A stretch of DNA of 64,000 bases from Phragmitibacter sp965284365 (GTDB lineage Bacteria > Verrucomicrobiota > Verrucomicrobiia > Verrucomicrobiales > Verrucomicrobiaceae), in NCBI GenBank assembly GCA_965284365.1, contig OZ260079.1, positions 3,348,001 through 3,412,000 of the forward strand. The letters run 5' to 3'. Positions 17,536 to 26,910 of the stretch are shown in pieces. Both the position numbers and the translations under genes were made by a program. Under the pieces are notes generated by a model. The model did not search any database. It saw nothing but the letters and a program-made list of their open reading frames with translations, and was not told the DNA's origin. Positions within the stretch are counted from its first letter, which is position 1, and every line of letters begins with the position of its first letter.

Positions 17536-18672
17536 CTAGCGACGGAGGAGGTGACCGAACAGATCCAAGTATTTTTCGGACAGCATACCATCATCAAACT
17601 TTTTGAGGTGGTCGCCAGCTTTGCGCCGCAAGTCCTGTCTGAGATGGGGCGAGGCAAGGAGGTTAGCCATTTGTTGCGCAAGCGCCACATGATCCCCGTT
17701 TGGGAAGGTCAGGCCGGCGTCCCCGACGCACTCGGCGAGGCCGCCGCGGTCTGAGGCGATGACAGGCTTCCCGGCGGAAAGCATTTCGAGCGCGACTCCG
17801 CCCATGGGTTCCTCCCACTCCGAGGGAATAATTGCGATCTCGCCCTGACGCACCCAGGAGAGGAGATTTTTGCCTGTCTGCAGACCGGCGAAGTGCACCC
17901 GGGCGCCAATGTGCAATTCGTAGGCCAGGGCGGTGAGGACGGCCCGCCAGTTGCCGTCACCGATGATGAGGAGTTGTTTTTCGTAGGCGGGATTTTCGTT
18001 TAGGAACAAAGCGAAAGCCCGCAACAAGGTGGCGACGCCTTTTTCGGAGACGAGGCGGCCAGCGAAGAAGAAGTCGTATGGGGTATCCTGGGGGAGCTCG
18101 CTTGCGTTCTTCAGCTCTGCGAAACGATGAAGCGGGAAGGGATTATAGATGACGCATTGACCTGGCAGAGGCTGACGGCGCGCCACCCACTCTGTGATGG
18201 CCACATGATGGAGGAAGCGCGCGGCTGTACGACGAATGAGGAGTTTGGCGAAAGCTGCGGCGGCTTTGACGGGGCCACGTCTTTTGGCATGGAAGAAGAA
18301 AGAGGGGATGGGGGCCAAGGGAGCGGGCTCTCCCTCATACCAGCCGAGGCCATCGATGCAGAGAAGTTGGTATCCTTGGTGAGTCCAGACAAGGGGTTTC
18401 CGGGAACGGAGCGCCTGGGGGACGAAATCCAGGCTGGCTCCGTTACTATGAATGATGTCGTGGGAGGCAGTGAGTGAAGCTTTCTCACTTTTTGAGGGAT
18501 TGCGCACCACAGGGAAGGGAAAGGCATCCGCGGCTCCTAAATTGGCCGGGGTCTTTGTGACTACCGTGCACTCGTGCCCAAGATGGACGTAATGACGCGC
18601 CAGACATTCCGATACCGTTTCAATGCCGCCCACCGCAGGGGAAAAGACAGTGGACTGGAGAAGGATCTTCAA
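17536..18672 (-). CDS. Glycosyltransferase family 4
   Basis: 378 residues, GT-B fold, apparently starting at TTG. N-terminal STVFSPAVGGIETVSECLARH is the acceptor-domain glycine loop; donor-domain features are FFFAGRLVSEKGVATLLRAF, LLIIGDGNW, and IIPSEWEEPMGGVALEMLSAGKPVIASD with the EX7E-type pattern. It is a typical capsule or O-antigen transferase acting in the cytoplasm. Eight bases separate it from the upstream gene. Confidence 0.85.
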   Translation of the reverse strand: MKILLQSTVFSPAVGGIETVSECLARHYVHLGHECTVVTKTPANLGAADAFPFPVVRNPSKSEKASLTASHDIIHSNGASLDFVPQALRSRKPLVWTHQGYQLLCIDGLGWYEGEPAPLAPIPSFFFHAKRRGPVKAAAAFAKLLIRRTAARFLHHVAITEWVARRQPLPGQCVIYNPFPLHRFAELKNASELPQDTPYDFFFAGRLVSEKGVATLLRAFALFLNENPAYEKQLLIIGDGNWRAVLTALAYELHIGARVHFAGLQTGKNLLSWVRQGEIAIIPSEWEEPMGGVALEMLSAGKPVIASDRGGLAECVGDAGLTFPNGDHVALAQQMANLLASPHLRQDLRRKAGDHLKKFDDGMLSEKYLDLFGHLLRR

Positions 18673-18680
18673 GAAGACAA

Positions 18681-19745
18681 TTAGCGTGGTGTCAGCACGT
18701 CCGCGAAAGCCTGGGCGGTGCGTGCGCGATTGTGTGGCTGGTACCAGAGCTGGAGCTGGCGGGCGAGTTCCTGGCTGACTTGATCGGAAGGCCTTTCTCG
18801 AAGAGTCTCCAACGAAAAGAGGTTGTGATCAATGGTCAGACCGTCAGGGAGATCGCCGCTGCCACCGGGGAGAAGAACGGCGATCTGATGGGCGGCGTAA
18901 GCGCCCAAGAGGCCGGACTTGCCAGGGCAATGGGTGGGTGCAACGGAGAGCACGTAACGGCAGTCCGCCAGCAGTGATGATACCTGAGTGGAGGGGAGGA
19001 CGCCGTGTTTGATAACGGGAACCGGCAAGTCGCAGTCAGGCGGCAGGGGATGGCGGAAGACGGTGACACTTTCGACCTGCAGTTTCCGGACGGCGTCTCG
19101 AAGGATGCCCGGGATGGTTTGCCTAAAGTGACGCGGCATGTCCCACGAAAAGAAGGCCAACGTGTTTCGACGTTGTTCCCAGGCGGGGAGTTGCGTGGGC
19201 AGAGGCTCCTCCAGATTCGAATACACAGGCCAGAGATCGACCGGGCGGTCCGACCAGCGGGTCAGATCCTTTACATAAGGCTCAGTATTCGTGAAGAGGC
19301 GCGTGTTGGAGAGAGCACAAAGCCGCTGGATGACCCAGCGCTGGATGGGCCAGTTCCAGAAGGAACTGCTGCTCAGCCCTCCTCGCGTGGTCAGCTCATG
19401 GAACATCACGTGGATGATCAGATCTGGGCGTAGACGTCGCAACCGAGTGAGCGCACGCACCAGCCAGACGGGGGTGTTGCGCTTGTGGTAGCCGTAGCCG
19501 GAGTATTGCACCACCAGAGCGCCACAGTCACGGGTTGCGTCGAGGAGGGCAGCATCGGGATTCTCTGCGGAGAGAGGCCGGGTGTCGTAAGGAAGAGTCG
19601 GGTCCTTCCGCCACTGTGGGGAGACGACTAGATAGCGGCTTTGGATGTCGTGATTCTGAGCGAGTGTATCACCTAACACCCGGGCGTAGTCACCCACGCC
19701 GCAGACGGCGGGAAGGAAACGCGGGACGAGCTGGGCGATCTGCAT
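18681..19745 (-). CDS. Glycosyltransferase-like protein, GT-B type, unassigned subfamily
   Basis: 354 residues. The N-terminus MQIAQLVPRFLPAVCGVGDYARVL matches the Gly-rich acceptor loop of GT4-like proteins. The C-terminal half keeps the GT-B layout (VESVTVFRHPL, SSLLADCRYVLSVAP, SGLLGAYAAHQIAVLLPGG) but lacks a clear EX7E donor motif, so the donor or even catalysis is uncertain. Its location between GT genes, 3 and 8 bases from its neighbours, supports a part in the same glycan pathway. Confidence 0.65.
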   Translation of the reverse strand: MQIAQLVPRFLPAVCGVGDYARVLGDTLAQNHDIQSRYLVVSPQWRKDPTLPYDTRPLSAENPDAALLDATRDCGALVVQYSGYGYHKRNTPVWLVRALTRLRRLRPDLIIHVMFHELTTRGGLSSSSFWNWPIQRWVIQRLCALSNTRLFTNTEPYVKDLTRWSDRPVDLWPVYSNLEEPLPTQLPAWEQRRNTLAFFSWDMPRHFRQTIPGILRDAVRKLQVESVTVFRHPLPPDCDLPVPVIKHGVLPSTQVSSLLADCRYVLSVAPTHCPGKSGLLGAYAAHQIAVLLPGGSGDLPDGLTIDHNLFSLETLRERPSDQVSQELARQLQLWYQPHNRARTAQAFADVLTPR

Positions 19746-19747
19746 GG

Positions 19748-22240
19748 CTAGCGGGTGGCCTTGTCTTTCAAGGCCAAGTCAAAACATTCGAGCATCCGAC
19801 CGCGAAATTTTTCCGCGGTGAAGCCGCGTGCGAACTCCAGCGCCTTTTGACCGTCGCTTTCGAGTTGATCCGGGTGATCGATGTAATGCTGAAAGCGATG
19901 CCGGAGGACCTCGGCGTTGAGCGGGGGAACTTTCCACGCTGGATCCGGCACGGGCACGCCGCACGTTTCGCTGACGAGGACGGGGGTGCCACAGGCCATG
20001 GCTTCCATGGCGACAAAACCAAAGGCGTCCAGAACGGAAGGCAGCACGAGCAAGTCGTGATTCGCGTAGATACGGCGGAGGGATGGCTTGGTGTGAGAAC
20101 CCAGGAACTGACAATAAGCTTCACTGTCCGCGACAAAGGGTTCCATGGCTTTGTCCACCGGGCCGGCGAAGGACAAGCGCGCCTTTCCGCCGCAAGCGCG
20201 TACGGCTTCCATCAAAAAAGGAATGCCTTTGCGGAGACTGGCGCCACCTACGAAGAGCAATTTCAAAGGCTCGTCTTTCTGACGCTGACGCCGCTTCTCG
20301 GGATACCAGAGGAGGGGATCAATCCAAAGGGGTGCGATGAGAATCTTATCCGCGCTATGACCTGCTTCCGTGAAGCTTTGCGCATGCAATTCCGAATAGA
20401 CCAGCAGGGTGTCGGCAATGGCGAACTCTTCTCTTTTGCGGGCGGCGATCTCTGGAGTATCCACCGGGGGCGGGGGTGGCAGGCTACAGACATCCGCGGC
20501 CTCGGCCAACTTGTTCCAAAGGAAATCCAGGTGAAATTGCGGGCAATCCAGAAGGCAGCGTTTTCCAAGGGATTTCGCCGCATCAAAGGTATGTTGGGCG
20601 CAGGTTTCGTATCCCAGTAACAGATCCGAAGGGTCGTCGTAAAGGTGCTGCGACAACCAACGGTCGAACTGGCCGTTCACCTGGAGCCATTCATGAGGGT
20701 TGGCGCCTGATAGACGTTCACGAATGCGGCTGCGGAATAAGGGCCAGGGATTTTCGACGATACGTTTGGAGGCCAAGGTTACGCCACCGCGGCTGGCCAT
20801 GGCTTCCTTTCCAACGAGACGGCCGATCCACTGGCCAAGCTGACCCGGTGCATCAAGGCAAGAACAATAGAAGCGTCCCAATCTGCCGGCTTCTTCCGCT
20901 GCCTGTGCTTGTTGGTAAGCGTTGTGGACGTAGGCGTAGGCGACTGAGACGAGACCCGCACTGGAGGGGACAGGCTTCGGGGTGACTGGAGAGGTTGTCG
21001 CTTCCTGTGTGACTGTTGCCGGAGATATGCGGGATGATGACAGCGTTTGCGGGTCCGATGATTGCAGCAGTGCCAGCCCTTCCTGAAATCCTGCGACAGC
21101 TTCGGGGATGCCCCAGGCATGAATGCGCTGCAAGCTTGCTGCGCCTGCGCGCTTTCGGAAATCGGCGTCGACTACGAAGGGTTTCAGGGCCTTCGCCAAG
21201 GCCTCGGCGTCACCCGTCGGGAAGACTGCTCCGTTGACGCCATCTTCGACCAAGTCAAAGCGAGCGCCGACTCGGTCGCTCACGATGATAGGCTTGGCAG
21301 CATTCATGGCTTCATTCACCACCAGTCCCCAAGGCTCAAAGGAAGATGGAAGCACGAAGATATCCGCTTGAGCATAGATGCCCGGCATGCGGCTTTGGTT
21401 TTGAAAACCGAGGAAATGGACATCGCCCGGAAGCAACTCCTTCGCGATTTGTCCCAGTTCTTCACGAAGATGACCTTCGCCCACTGCGAGGACGCGAGCG
21501 CGCTTCTCGGCAGGAAGTTCTTGATTGAGCAGATGCACACCCCGCAGCAGGACATCCACTGACTTCTCGGCGATGAGCTTGCCGGCGAAGAGGATGCAGG
21601 GACGGCCGTCATCCTTTGGCCAAGGTGCGGTCGGCATGTCATGGCTTGTCAGGCCGGTTGGAGTGGTGTTTTCGAAAAAAGAATTGTCCACCACATAAGG
21701 CATGGTGACGATGCGGTCTGCAGGGGCGCCGTAAGCCAGGTAGAACTCGCGATTGGCCTCACCGATGGCCAAGAACACTTTGGTGCGAGCGAAGAGATGC
21801 TTCAGCATGGCGCTATGTGCCGGACGCCACCAAAGTGGCCCACGCAGACATCCGAGGTGGGATTCCCCACGCAGCATCAGTTTTGCGCCAGCGCGATTGG
21901 TTTCCATAAGAGCGGCCAGGGAATAGGGATTCCCCCAGCCATGGATCCAGGCGATCTCAGTTGGATTCTCCACCAGCCATTTGCGGAGCAGCCTTCGGTA
22001 GTGGGAAACCTGCTGCCAGTAACTGCCTTCTCCGCCAGGATTGTCGAGCACGGCATAGTCATAGCCACCCAGGAGCGGCACATCCCAGGCGATGGGTTGT
22101 TTTTCCTGCCAGTCCCCCTGGCTCCAAGCTTTTTCGACCGAGGCGTACAGGACACGGAAATCGACACCTGCATCCGTCAGAGCCCGCAGCAAAGGGGTCT
22201 GATACTGAATAGGGTGGGTAAGAAAGTACGTGACTTTCAT
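19748..22240 (-). CDS. Double-domain glycosyltransferase (two GT4-like modules)
   Basis: 830 residues. Module 1 (about 1-390) begins MKVTYFLTHPIQYQTPLLRAL and has CILFAGKLIAEKSVDVLL and LPSSFEPWGLVVNEAMNAAKP. A Ser/Thr/Pro-rich linker (about 395-428) follows. Module 2 (about 430-825) begins VSVAYAYVHNAYQQAQAAEE and has LKLLFVGGASLRKGIPFL and LPSVLDAFGFVAMEAMACGTPV. Module 2 resembles the separate gene just upstream, which suggests duplication followed by fusion. The start overlaps the upstream stop as ATGA. Two successive transfers by one polypeptide is the simplest reading. Confidence 0.85.
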   Translation of the reverse strand: MKVTYFLTHPIQYQTPLLRALTDAGVDFRVLYASVEKAWSQGDWQEKQPIAWDVPLLGGYDYAVLDNPGGEGSYWQQVSHYRRLLRKWLVENPTEIAWIHGWGNPYSLAALMETNRAGAKLMLRGESHLGCLRGPLWWRPAHSAMLKHLFARTKVFLAIGEANREFYLAYGAPADRIVTMPYVVDNSFFENTTPTGLTSHDMPTAPWPKDDGRPCILFAGKLIAEKSVDVLLRGVHLLNQELPAEKRARVLAVGEGHLREELGQIAKELLPGDVHFLGFQNQSRMPGIYAQADIFVLPSSFEPWGLVVNEAMNAAKPIIVSDRVGARFDLVEDGVNGAVFPTGDAEALAKALKPFVVDADFRKRAGAASLQRIHAWGIPEAVAGFQEGLALLQSSDPQTLSSSRISPATVTQEATTSPVTPKPVPSSAGLVSVAYAYVHNAYQQAQAAEEAGRLGRFYCSCLDAPGQLGQWIGRLVGKEAMASRGGVTLASKRIVENPWPLFRSRIRERLSGANPHEWLQVNGQFDRWLSQHLYDDPSDLLLGYETCAQHTFDAAKSLGKRCLLDCPQFHLDFLWNKLAEAADVCSLPPPPPVDTPEIAARKREEFAIADTLLVYSELHAQSFTEAGHSADKILIAPLWIDPLLWYPEKRRQRQKDEPLKLLFVGGASLRKGIPFLMEAVRACGGKARLSFAGPVDKAMEPFVADSEAYCQFLGSHTKPSLRRIYANHDLLVLPSVLDAFGFVAMEAMACGTPVLVSETCGVPVPDPAWKVPPLNAEVLRHRFQHYIDHPDQLESDGQKALEFARGFTAEKFRGRMLECFDLALKDKATR

Positions 22241-23535
22241 GATGACACAGCCGGAATAGGGGCGCCCATCGGAGTGAGGCGACCATCCAACGCGATCAAC
22301 AGGCGCCGGCCATACGCTTCAAAACTGAACTCCCCGCGGCGAGCCCAGGTAGACTGGGAGAGAGATCGCAAAAGATCACGGTCTGCGGCAAGGGACCGCA
22401 AAGCTTTCGCCAATTCCTGAGGTGAATCTGGAGGGACGACCATGCCATTGATACGATGGTCGACAGGGAACCCGGCATTTTCCGTGAGGACCAAGGGCAG
22501 ACCATGCATGGTGGCTTCGTAACAAACGGTGGCGGACCCCTCGCACAAGGAAGGGAGTGCGAAGACATCCGACGCTTGATAAAGAGCGGCCATCTGCGAG
22601 CGGGGAACGGGACCTGCCCATGTCACGTTAGGTGGCAAATCGCGAAGTCGATCGGCAGGAGATTCCCAAGAACCAGCCAGAGTGACATGGATCATGTCAC
22701 CGCAGAGGCGTGCCGCTTCGACTAACGAGGGCACTCCCTTACGGAGGCCGATGCTACCGGCGAAGAGAACACGCAGCGGACCCTCACCATTGGGTTCGTG
22801 AGGGCGAGTGGGTGCTTCGCCGAGATAACCGTAAGGCAGGGTTTGCACTTTGTGCGACGGCACCCCCTGCTCAATCAGAAGTCGAGAAAGGAAACTGGAA
22901 CCACAGAGTATCTTGTCAGCCAGAGCCCACTCCTGTTTTTGAAGAAATGCGATCTCTTGTTGGGAGTTGCGGCGATCTTCCGAGTTGTCGTCCGGCGTGG
23001 CCCATTCTGGGAACCGTTCTCGCGAACTGGCCAGCACCTCGATTTCGAATCCGGCCGGAGCGATGGTCTGCTCCAGGATGCATAGGCACTTGTGATGCCG
23101 TGCTTCTTCAAAGAGCGTAGCAGCAGCGGTATCAAACGCATAGACAGCGGTAGGCCAAGGCTGGCCAGCGAGTTTACGGAGGACCCAGTTCTGGAATTGC
23201 TCGCCGACCCAGAGGAACACTTTCCTGACATCGGCGGCGCTACGCCTCCGCGCGTAATAGCGCCAGGCCAGCCATGGGTTGGAATGGACTCTGTCATCTG
23301 GAATGCCTTCACAACTGCGGCCAGTGACGCGGGCAAGAAGTCCGCGATGGCGCACCAGCTTTGCCAAACCCTCAGCGATACGGTGCGTGATGAAAAAGTC
23401 CGTGTACAGGTGTGAGAGGCGGCCGGCTTGGGAAAGGATTGCCGGAACGGCGTAGTGCATGCGAGCGCCTAACTGGGCGACAGCGATGTCATTGGCCGAG
23501 CTTCGGTTGGCGCCGGGGTTGGATGGTTGCGACAT
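22237..23535 (-). CDS. Glycosyltransferase family 4-like, paralogue of the neighbouring fusion's second module
   Basis: 432 residues. It begins with a low-complexity Asn/Ser stretch then VAQLGARMHYAVPAILSQAG. Donor-domain features are LRVLFAGSIGLRKGVPSLVEAA, NVTWAGPVPRSQM and LPSLCEGSATVCYEATMHGLPLV. The order and spacing of these features, including a long central insert, match residues about 430-825 of the next gene. It is cytoplasmic with no membrane segment and is coupled by a 4-nt overlap to the next gene. Confidence 0.8.
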   Translation of the reverse strand: MSQPSNPGANRSSANDIAVAQLGARMHYAVPAILSQAGRLSHLYTDFFITHRIAEGLAKLVRHRGLLARVTGRSCEGIPDDRVHSNPWLAWRYYARRRSAADVRKVFLWVGEQFQNWVLRKLAGQPWPTAVYAFDTAAATLFEEARHHKCLCILEQTIAPAGFEIEVLASSRERFPEWATPDDNSEDRRNSQQEIAFLQKQEWALADKILCGSSFLSRLLIEQGVPSHKVQTLPYGYLGEAPTRPHEPNGEGPLRVLFAGSIGLRKGVPSLVEAARLCGDMIHVTLAGSWESPADRLRDLPPNVTWAGPVPRSQMAALYQASDVFALPSLCEGSATVCYEATMHGLPLVLTENAGFPVDHRINGMVVPPDSPQELAKALRSLAADRDLLRSLSQSTWARRGEFSFEAYGRRLLIALDGRLTPMGAPIPAVSS

Positions 23536-23546
23536 CAGCGCCGGAG

Positions 23547-24545
23547 TTATTTGCCTTTAAGCATGGCGAGGGTGCCCGCTGCGGAACCATAACGCCAGCG
23601 GCGGAGCGCCGCACTGGATGCCTGGCGAAGACGGGCCGGCCGCAAGAGCGGGAGCATGTCCAGAATAAACTCCTTCAAGCCATAGGGATAAGCCAGGAGC
23701 TCTGAGGCGGCGGAGACAAGCTCCCGAAACGCATGTCGTGGAGCAAAGCGCTCTTCCCAAATCTTGCGGGCTCGCAATCCCATCTCGATGGCCTGTGGTT
23801 CCATGGCTTCGAGCAAGGCGGGAATAGTGGCAATGTCGGCCTCTTTGACAAATACCGCGCAACTCTGCCAGTCTACGCCGGGGACCGGCACCCAAGAGTC
23901 GCCGATGATAACCGGTGCGCGTCCCAATTCCATGACTTCGAAAAGCCGCATGGACGTGGAGCCGAGACCGCGTGGGCAGAGCACGAAGGACGATTGTTCT
24001 GCCACGTCGAGGTAGGAAGATTGGAACTGCCAACGCTGGTCTTCTGGCACAATCTCAACAACCAAGCCGGCAGTGGATCGCAGAAAGGCTCTGGGATGTT
24101 GTAGAGTCAAAAGGCGGGGGCGGATAGGGTGAGTCTCCACCGAACCGACAAATGAAAAGAGATAAGGCCGTTCTGCGGTATTTTTATAGGGACGGCCAAG
24201 CGCCTCGTTGTCGCGGCGGCGGGCCAAATAATGGAAAGAGTGCTGCCTTTTCTCAATCTGGTAGCGGCGCTCCACGGAAGGAGTGATGGCGCGGCAGAGT
24301 GTGAGTGGGTAATCATTGTAGTGATACAACACACACTTGTCCTGATACTTCCTGTAAAGAGGATGCCGAATGACATCGAAGAAAAAGGGATCGAGACTGG
24401 CGTAAGTCTCTGCAAAGAGAATGAGATCAGATTGCGCCGGATCGGTGACGAGTTCATGCGGGCTGAAGTCGCTATGCTTCCTGAGCCAGTCAGGAACGAA
24501 GTCTGCCGCGGGTTCAGTGTAGGCGCTGGTTAGGTAGACCTTCAC
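23547..24545 (-). CDS. Exostosin-like glycosyltransferase (GT47-type)
   Basis: 332 residues starting at a GTG that overlaps the preceding gene's stop. The C-terminal half has FVLCPRGLGSTSMRLFEVMELGRAPVII and WVPVPGVDWQSCAVFV, the classic exostosin-domain pattern in which the Arg and Glu contact the nucleotide sugar. The N-terminal part (MKVYLTSAYTEPAADFVPDW) resembles bacterial members of this group. It has no signal anchor, so it should act in the cytoplasm, unlike eukaryotic exostosins. Confidence 0.8.
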   Translation of the reverse strand: MKVYLTSAYTEPAADFVPDWLRKHSDFSPHELVTDPAQSDLILFAETYASLDPFFFDVIRHPLYRKYQDKCVLYHYNDYPLTLCRAITPSVERRYQIEKRQHSFHYLARRRDNEALGRPYKNTAERPYLFSFVGSVETHPIRPRLLTLQHPRAFLRSTAGLVVEIVPEDQRWQFQSSYLDVAEQSSFVLCPRGLGSTSMRLFEVMELGRAPVIIGDSWVPVPGVDWQSCAVFVKEADIATIPALLEAMEPQAIEMGLRARKIWEERFAPRHAFRELVSAASELLAYPYGLKEFILDMLPLLRPARLRQASSAALRRWRYGSAAGTLAMLKGK

Positions 24546-25669
24546 AGCCGCAGAGCCTTCTTCTGGCCGAGAGCTTCATGCAGCAGCGCATCGGCCTCAC
24601 GAGCAAAAACCTCATCGTTCCACAGTTCTTCCGCGATCTGTCTGGCTTGCTGACCCATCTGAGCTGATTCATCTGGGTGTGTCTCAAACCAGCGCAACGC
24701 GTCTACCCAGCCTTCGACGTCTCCAGCATCCACCCAGCGACCGATGCCTTCCTTCTCCAAATCGACGTCGATCAGCCGATTTCTTGTCATGATGACCGGC
24801 TTTCCCAAGGCAAGTGAGTCTACCAGGCTGGTGAGGCCGGCAAGGGGCTTGCCCGCATGTAAGGGTATGGCATGCACACGAGCCTGAGCCAGATGCGGCA
24901 CAAGCTTGCTATAAGTGAGATCGGATTCATTCCTCACCGCAGTCACCTTCACATCTGCTGGGAGATTCTTCAGGGAAACCACGGGATCGTCAGCCAGACA
25001 CATCACTTCTGAGGGAATGCCTGCATGTGCCGCCGCTTTGGCAAAGGTGATGAAATCCCGACCAGTGCGACCCGCGGAGATGGCGCCTTTGCCGGGAGAA
25101 CCATCCGGAGATGGATAGTAGCTCAAATCAGCGCCCCAATGCATCGCTTTACACCAGCCTGGACGCGCGGTGAGAGTGTCAATTTCGTGCGCCACGCCCT
25201 TGTTCATGGCGCCGCAAGCATCCACACCTGCAAGTTCCCATTTCACCCACCAACGGCGCAGCCATGAGCCACGACCGTAGACCATAGGGTGATGGGTAAT
25301 CATGACAATGGGAACACGGAACAGCCCCAACGCCCGCAGGTAACTGAGAACATGCGTCTGCGTCTGGCAGGGAGAGTAGATGACATCGGCCTGATGACGG
25401 TGACGCCAGGCATACCATTGCTGGGCCAGATCACCCAGAGGGATGAGACGGCGGATAAATCCTGACCGCCTGGGCTTCGATTTGCGCTCATCGAAAGGGG
25501 CGAGATGCACGTCCCAGCCATCGCGTGGCAATTTGTCGACCGCATAAAGATGATGACGAGGCTTTTCTCCTGCCGCCACCTCGCGTCCCACTCTTTCAAA
25601 GGAGTAGTTGTTGAGCACGAGGACGGATTTTCCTGAGGGGGCCAAGGCGCTGTGATTTGCCCCGGTCAC
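24542..25669 (-). CDS. Glycosyltransferase, GT4-like
   Basis: 375 residues from a GTG start coupled (GTGA) to the upstream gene. GT-B layout: SVLVLNNYSFERV at the start, VPIVMITHHPMVYGRGSW in the acceptor domain, and a donor domain with ISAGRTGRDFITFAKAAAHAG, PHLAQARVHAIPLHAGKPLAGLTS and SLALGKPVIMTRN. The EX7E glutamates are not evident, so the donor cannot be assigned. It is probably a cytoplasmic repeat-unit transferase. Confidence 0.75.
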   Translation of the reverse strand: MTGANHSALAPSGKSVLVLNNYSFERVGREVAAGEKPRHHLYAVDKLPRDGWDVHLAPFDERKSKPRRSGFIRRLIPLGDLAQQWYAWRHRHQADVIYSPCQTQTHVLSYLRALGLFRVPIVMITHHPMVYGRGSWLRRWWVKWELAGVDACGAMNKGVAHEIDTLTARPGWCKAMHWGADLSYYPSPDGSPGKGAISAGRTGRDFITFAKAAAHAGIPSEVMCLADDPVVSLKNLPADVKVTAVRNESDLTYSKLVPHLAQARVHAIPLHAGKPLAGLTSLVDSLALGKPVIMTRNRLIDVDLEKEGIGRWVDAGDVEGWVDALRWFETHPDESAQMGQQARQIAEELWNDEVFAREADALLHEALGQKKALRL

Positions 25670-26910
25670 GAAGGAGAAAAAGCAGGAAGAGGATTGTGCC
25701 GGAGAGTCGACGGGCTGAACGCATGCCCTTTAAGTGCCTGCCACTTCGAATGGATGGAGGCCTGACTCAGGGCGCCTTGTGTATGTGTCAGAGCTCTAGT
25801 GATGATAGCATTTCGCTGCGCTTCATCCTGTAGGGCTTCGAGTGCCTGACTTACGACGGCGCGATCCGTGTCTGAGATGGTGATGCCAGTCTGCGTTTCC
25901 TTTACATAGCGCACGGTCGCGGAGTTCTCAGGACCGATCACGATGGTGACATTGCCGCTGCCCAGGCATTCGGACATCTTGGTCGGGATGTTGAAACAAG
26001 AGGAACGCTGCAGGTTATCCGCAAAGCCAATGGGAACGAGGATGCCGTCATACAACGGGATTTGTTTCGGAATGTCCTCGGGTGGGAGAGGCGGGAGCAA
26101 TTGCACCCCAGGATGCTGCAATTTCTGCGGAAGCTCTCGTTGGAAACTGTGAATGCAGAGGGTGTAACCTAGGCTGGTCGCGGGTTCGCTGAAGCGCTCC
26201 AGGGCATCTGCTGGCCACACATGCAAGCTGCCAAAGTAGGCTAGTTTCTTGCCCTGCGGGCTTGCGGGAACTGTCGCAGGTGAATCATCGGGTGCCGGTG
26301 AAAAAATGACCTCTGAGTCGACACCATAGAGGCGGCAATAAAGTTCTCTCATCGGTTCGCTAATGACGATGATGCCATTCGCTTCATTCAGGTGCTTCTG
26401 ATAAACTGGCTTCACTGCCGCCGGATGATCCCACTGGCCTGTCTCATCGCGATCCGCGAAAAGCTCATCCATGATCCAGGTGATGTAGCGCAGCCCTGGC
26501 AGCCGAGCTTTGAGCAGAGCCATGGTGTCCATGGCCAGCAGACTTTGCGGGCTGACCAGGAAGAGGGGGGTGTCAGTCGAGCCATTCTTTTGAAGCTGGC
26601 TTTGGATGACACGCGCACAACGTCGTGCATGGAGCCGCTGCATCAATGCGCTCCGGAAAATGCGGCCACTCAGGGTCCAGCCCAGAAGTCTTTTGCAGAG
26701 AGGTGTTTCGAACCAATTGACCAAATACCGTGATCGAGATTGATAGGGCTCCGCCGGTGGAACACTTTGACCGTACTGGGTAAGGTGAAAGAAGGCTCCC
26801 ACATTTTCCAGATCGCTTCCCAGCGTCCTCATCAGCGTGATGCCACCGCCGTGTTTCGGCGAGACGGACATCTCTGAAAGGTAATAAAACTGAGGGGGCA
26901 TTCCTGTCAT
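25666..26910 (-). CDS. Glycosyltransferase-like protein, GT-B type
   Basis: 414 residues. The N-terminus FYYLSEMSVSPKHGGGITLMRTL has the Gly-rich loop of GT4 acceptor domains. The later half has KLAYFGSLHVWPADALERF, SSCFNIPTKMSECLGSGNVTIVIGP and a closing EALQDEAQRN helix. The K-M-S-E-C-L-G-S-G part corresponds to the donor-domain region where K-x-x-E-x-x-A-x-G is usual. The start overlaps the methyltransferase stop next to it (ATGA). Confidence 0.72.
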   Translation of the reverse strand: MTGMPPQFYYLSEMSVSPKHGGGITLMRTLGSDLENVGAFFHLTQYGQSVPPAEPYQSRSRYLVNWFETPLCKRLLGWTLSGRIFRSALMQRLHARRCARVIQSQLQKNGSTDTPLFLVSPQSLLAMDTMALLKARLPGLRYITWIMDELFADRDETGQWDHPAAVKPVYQKHLNEANGIIVISEPMRELYCRLYGVDSEVIFSPAPDDSPATVPASPQGKKLAYFGSLHVWPADALERFSEPATSLGYTLCIHSFQRELPQKLQHPGVQLLPPLPPEDIPKQIPLYDGILVPIGFADNLQRSSCFNIPTKMSECLGSGNVTIVIGPENSATVRYVKETQTGITISDTDRAVVSQALEALQDEAQRNAIITRALTHTQGALSQASIHSKWQALKGHAFSPSTLRHNPLPAFSPS

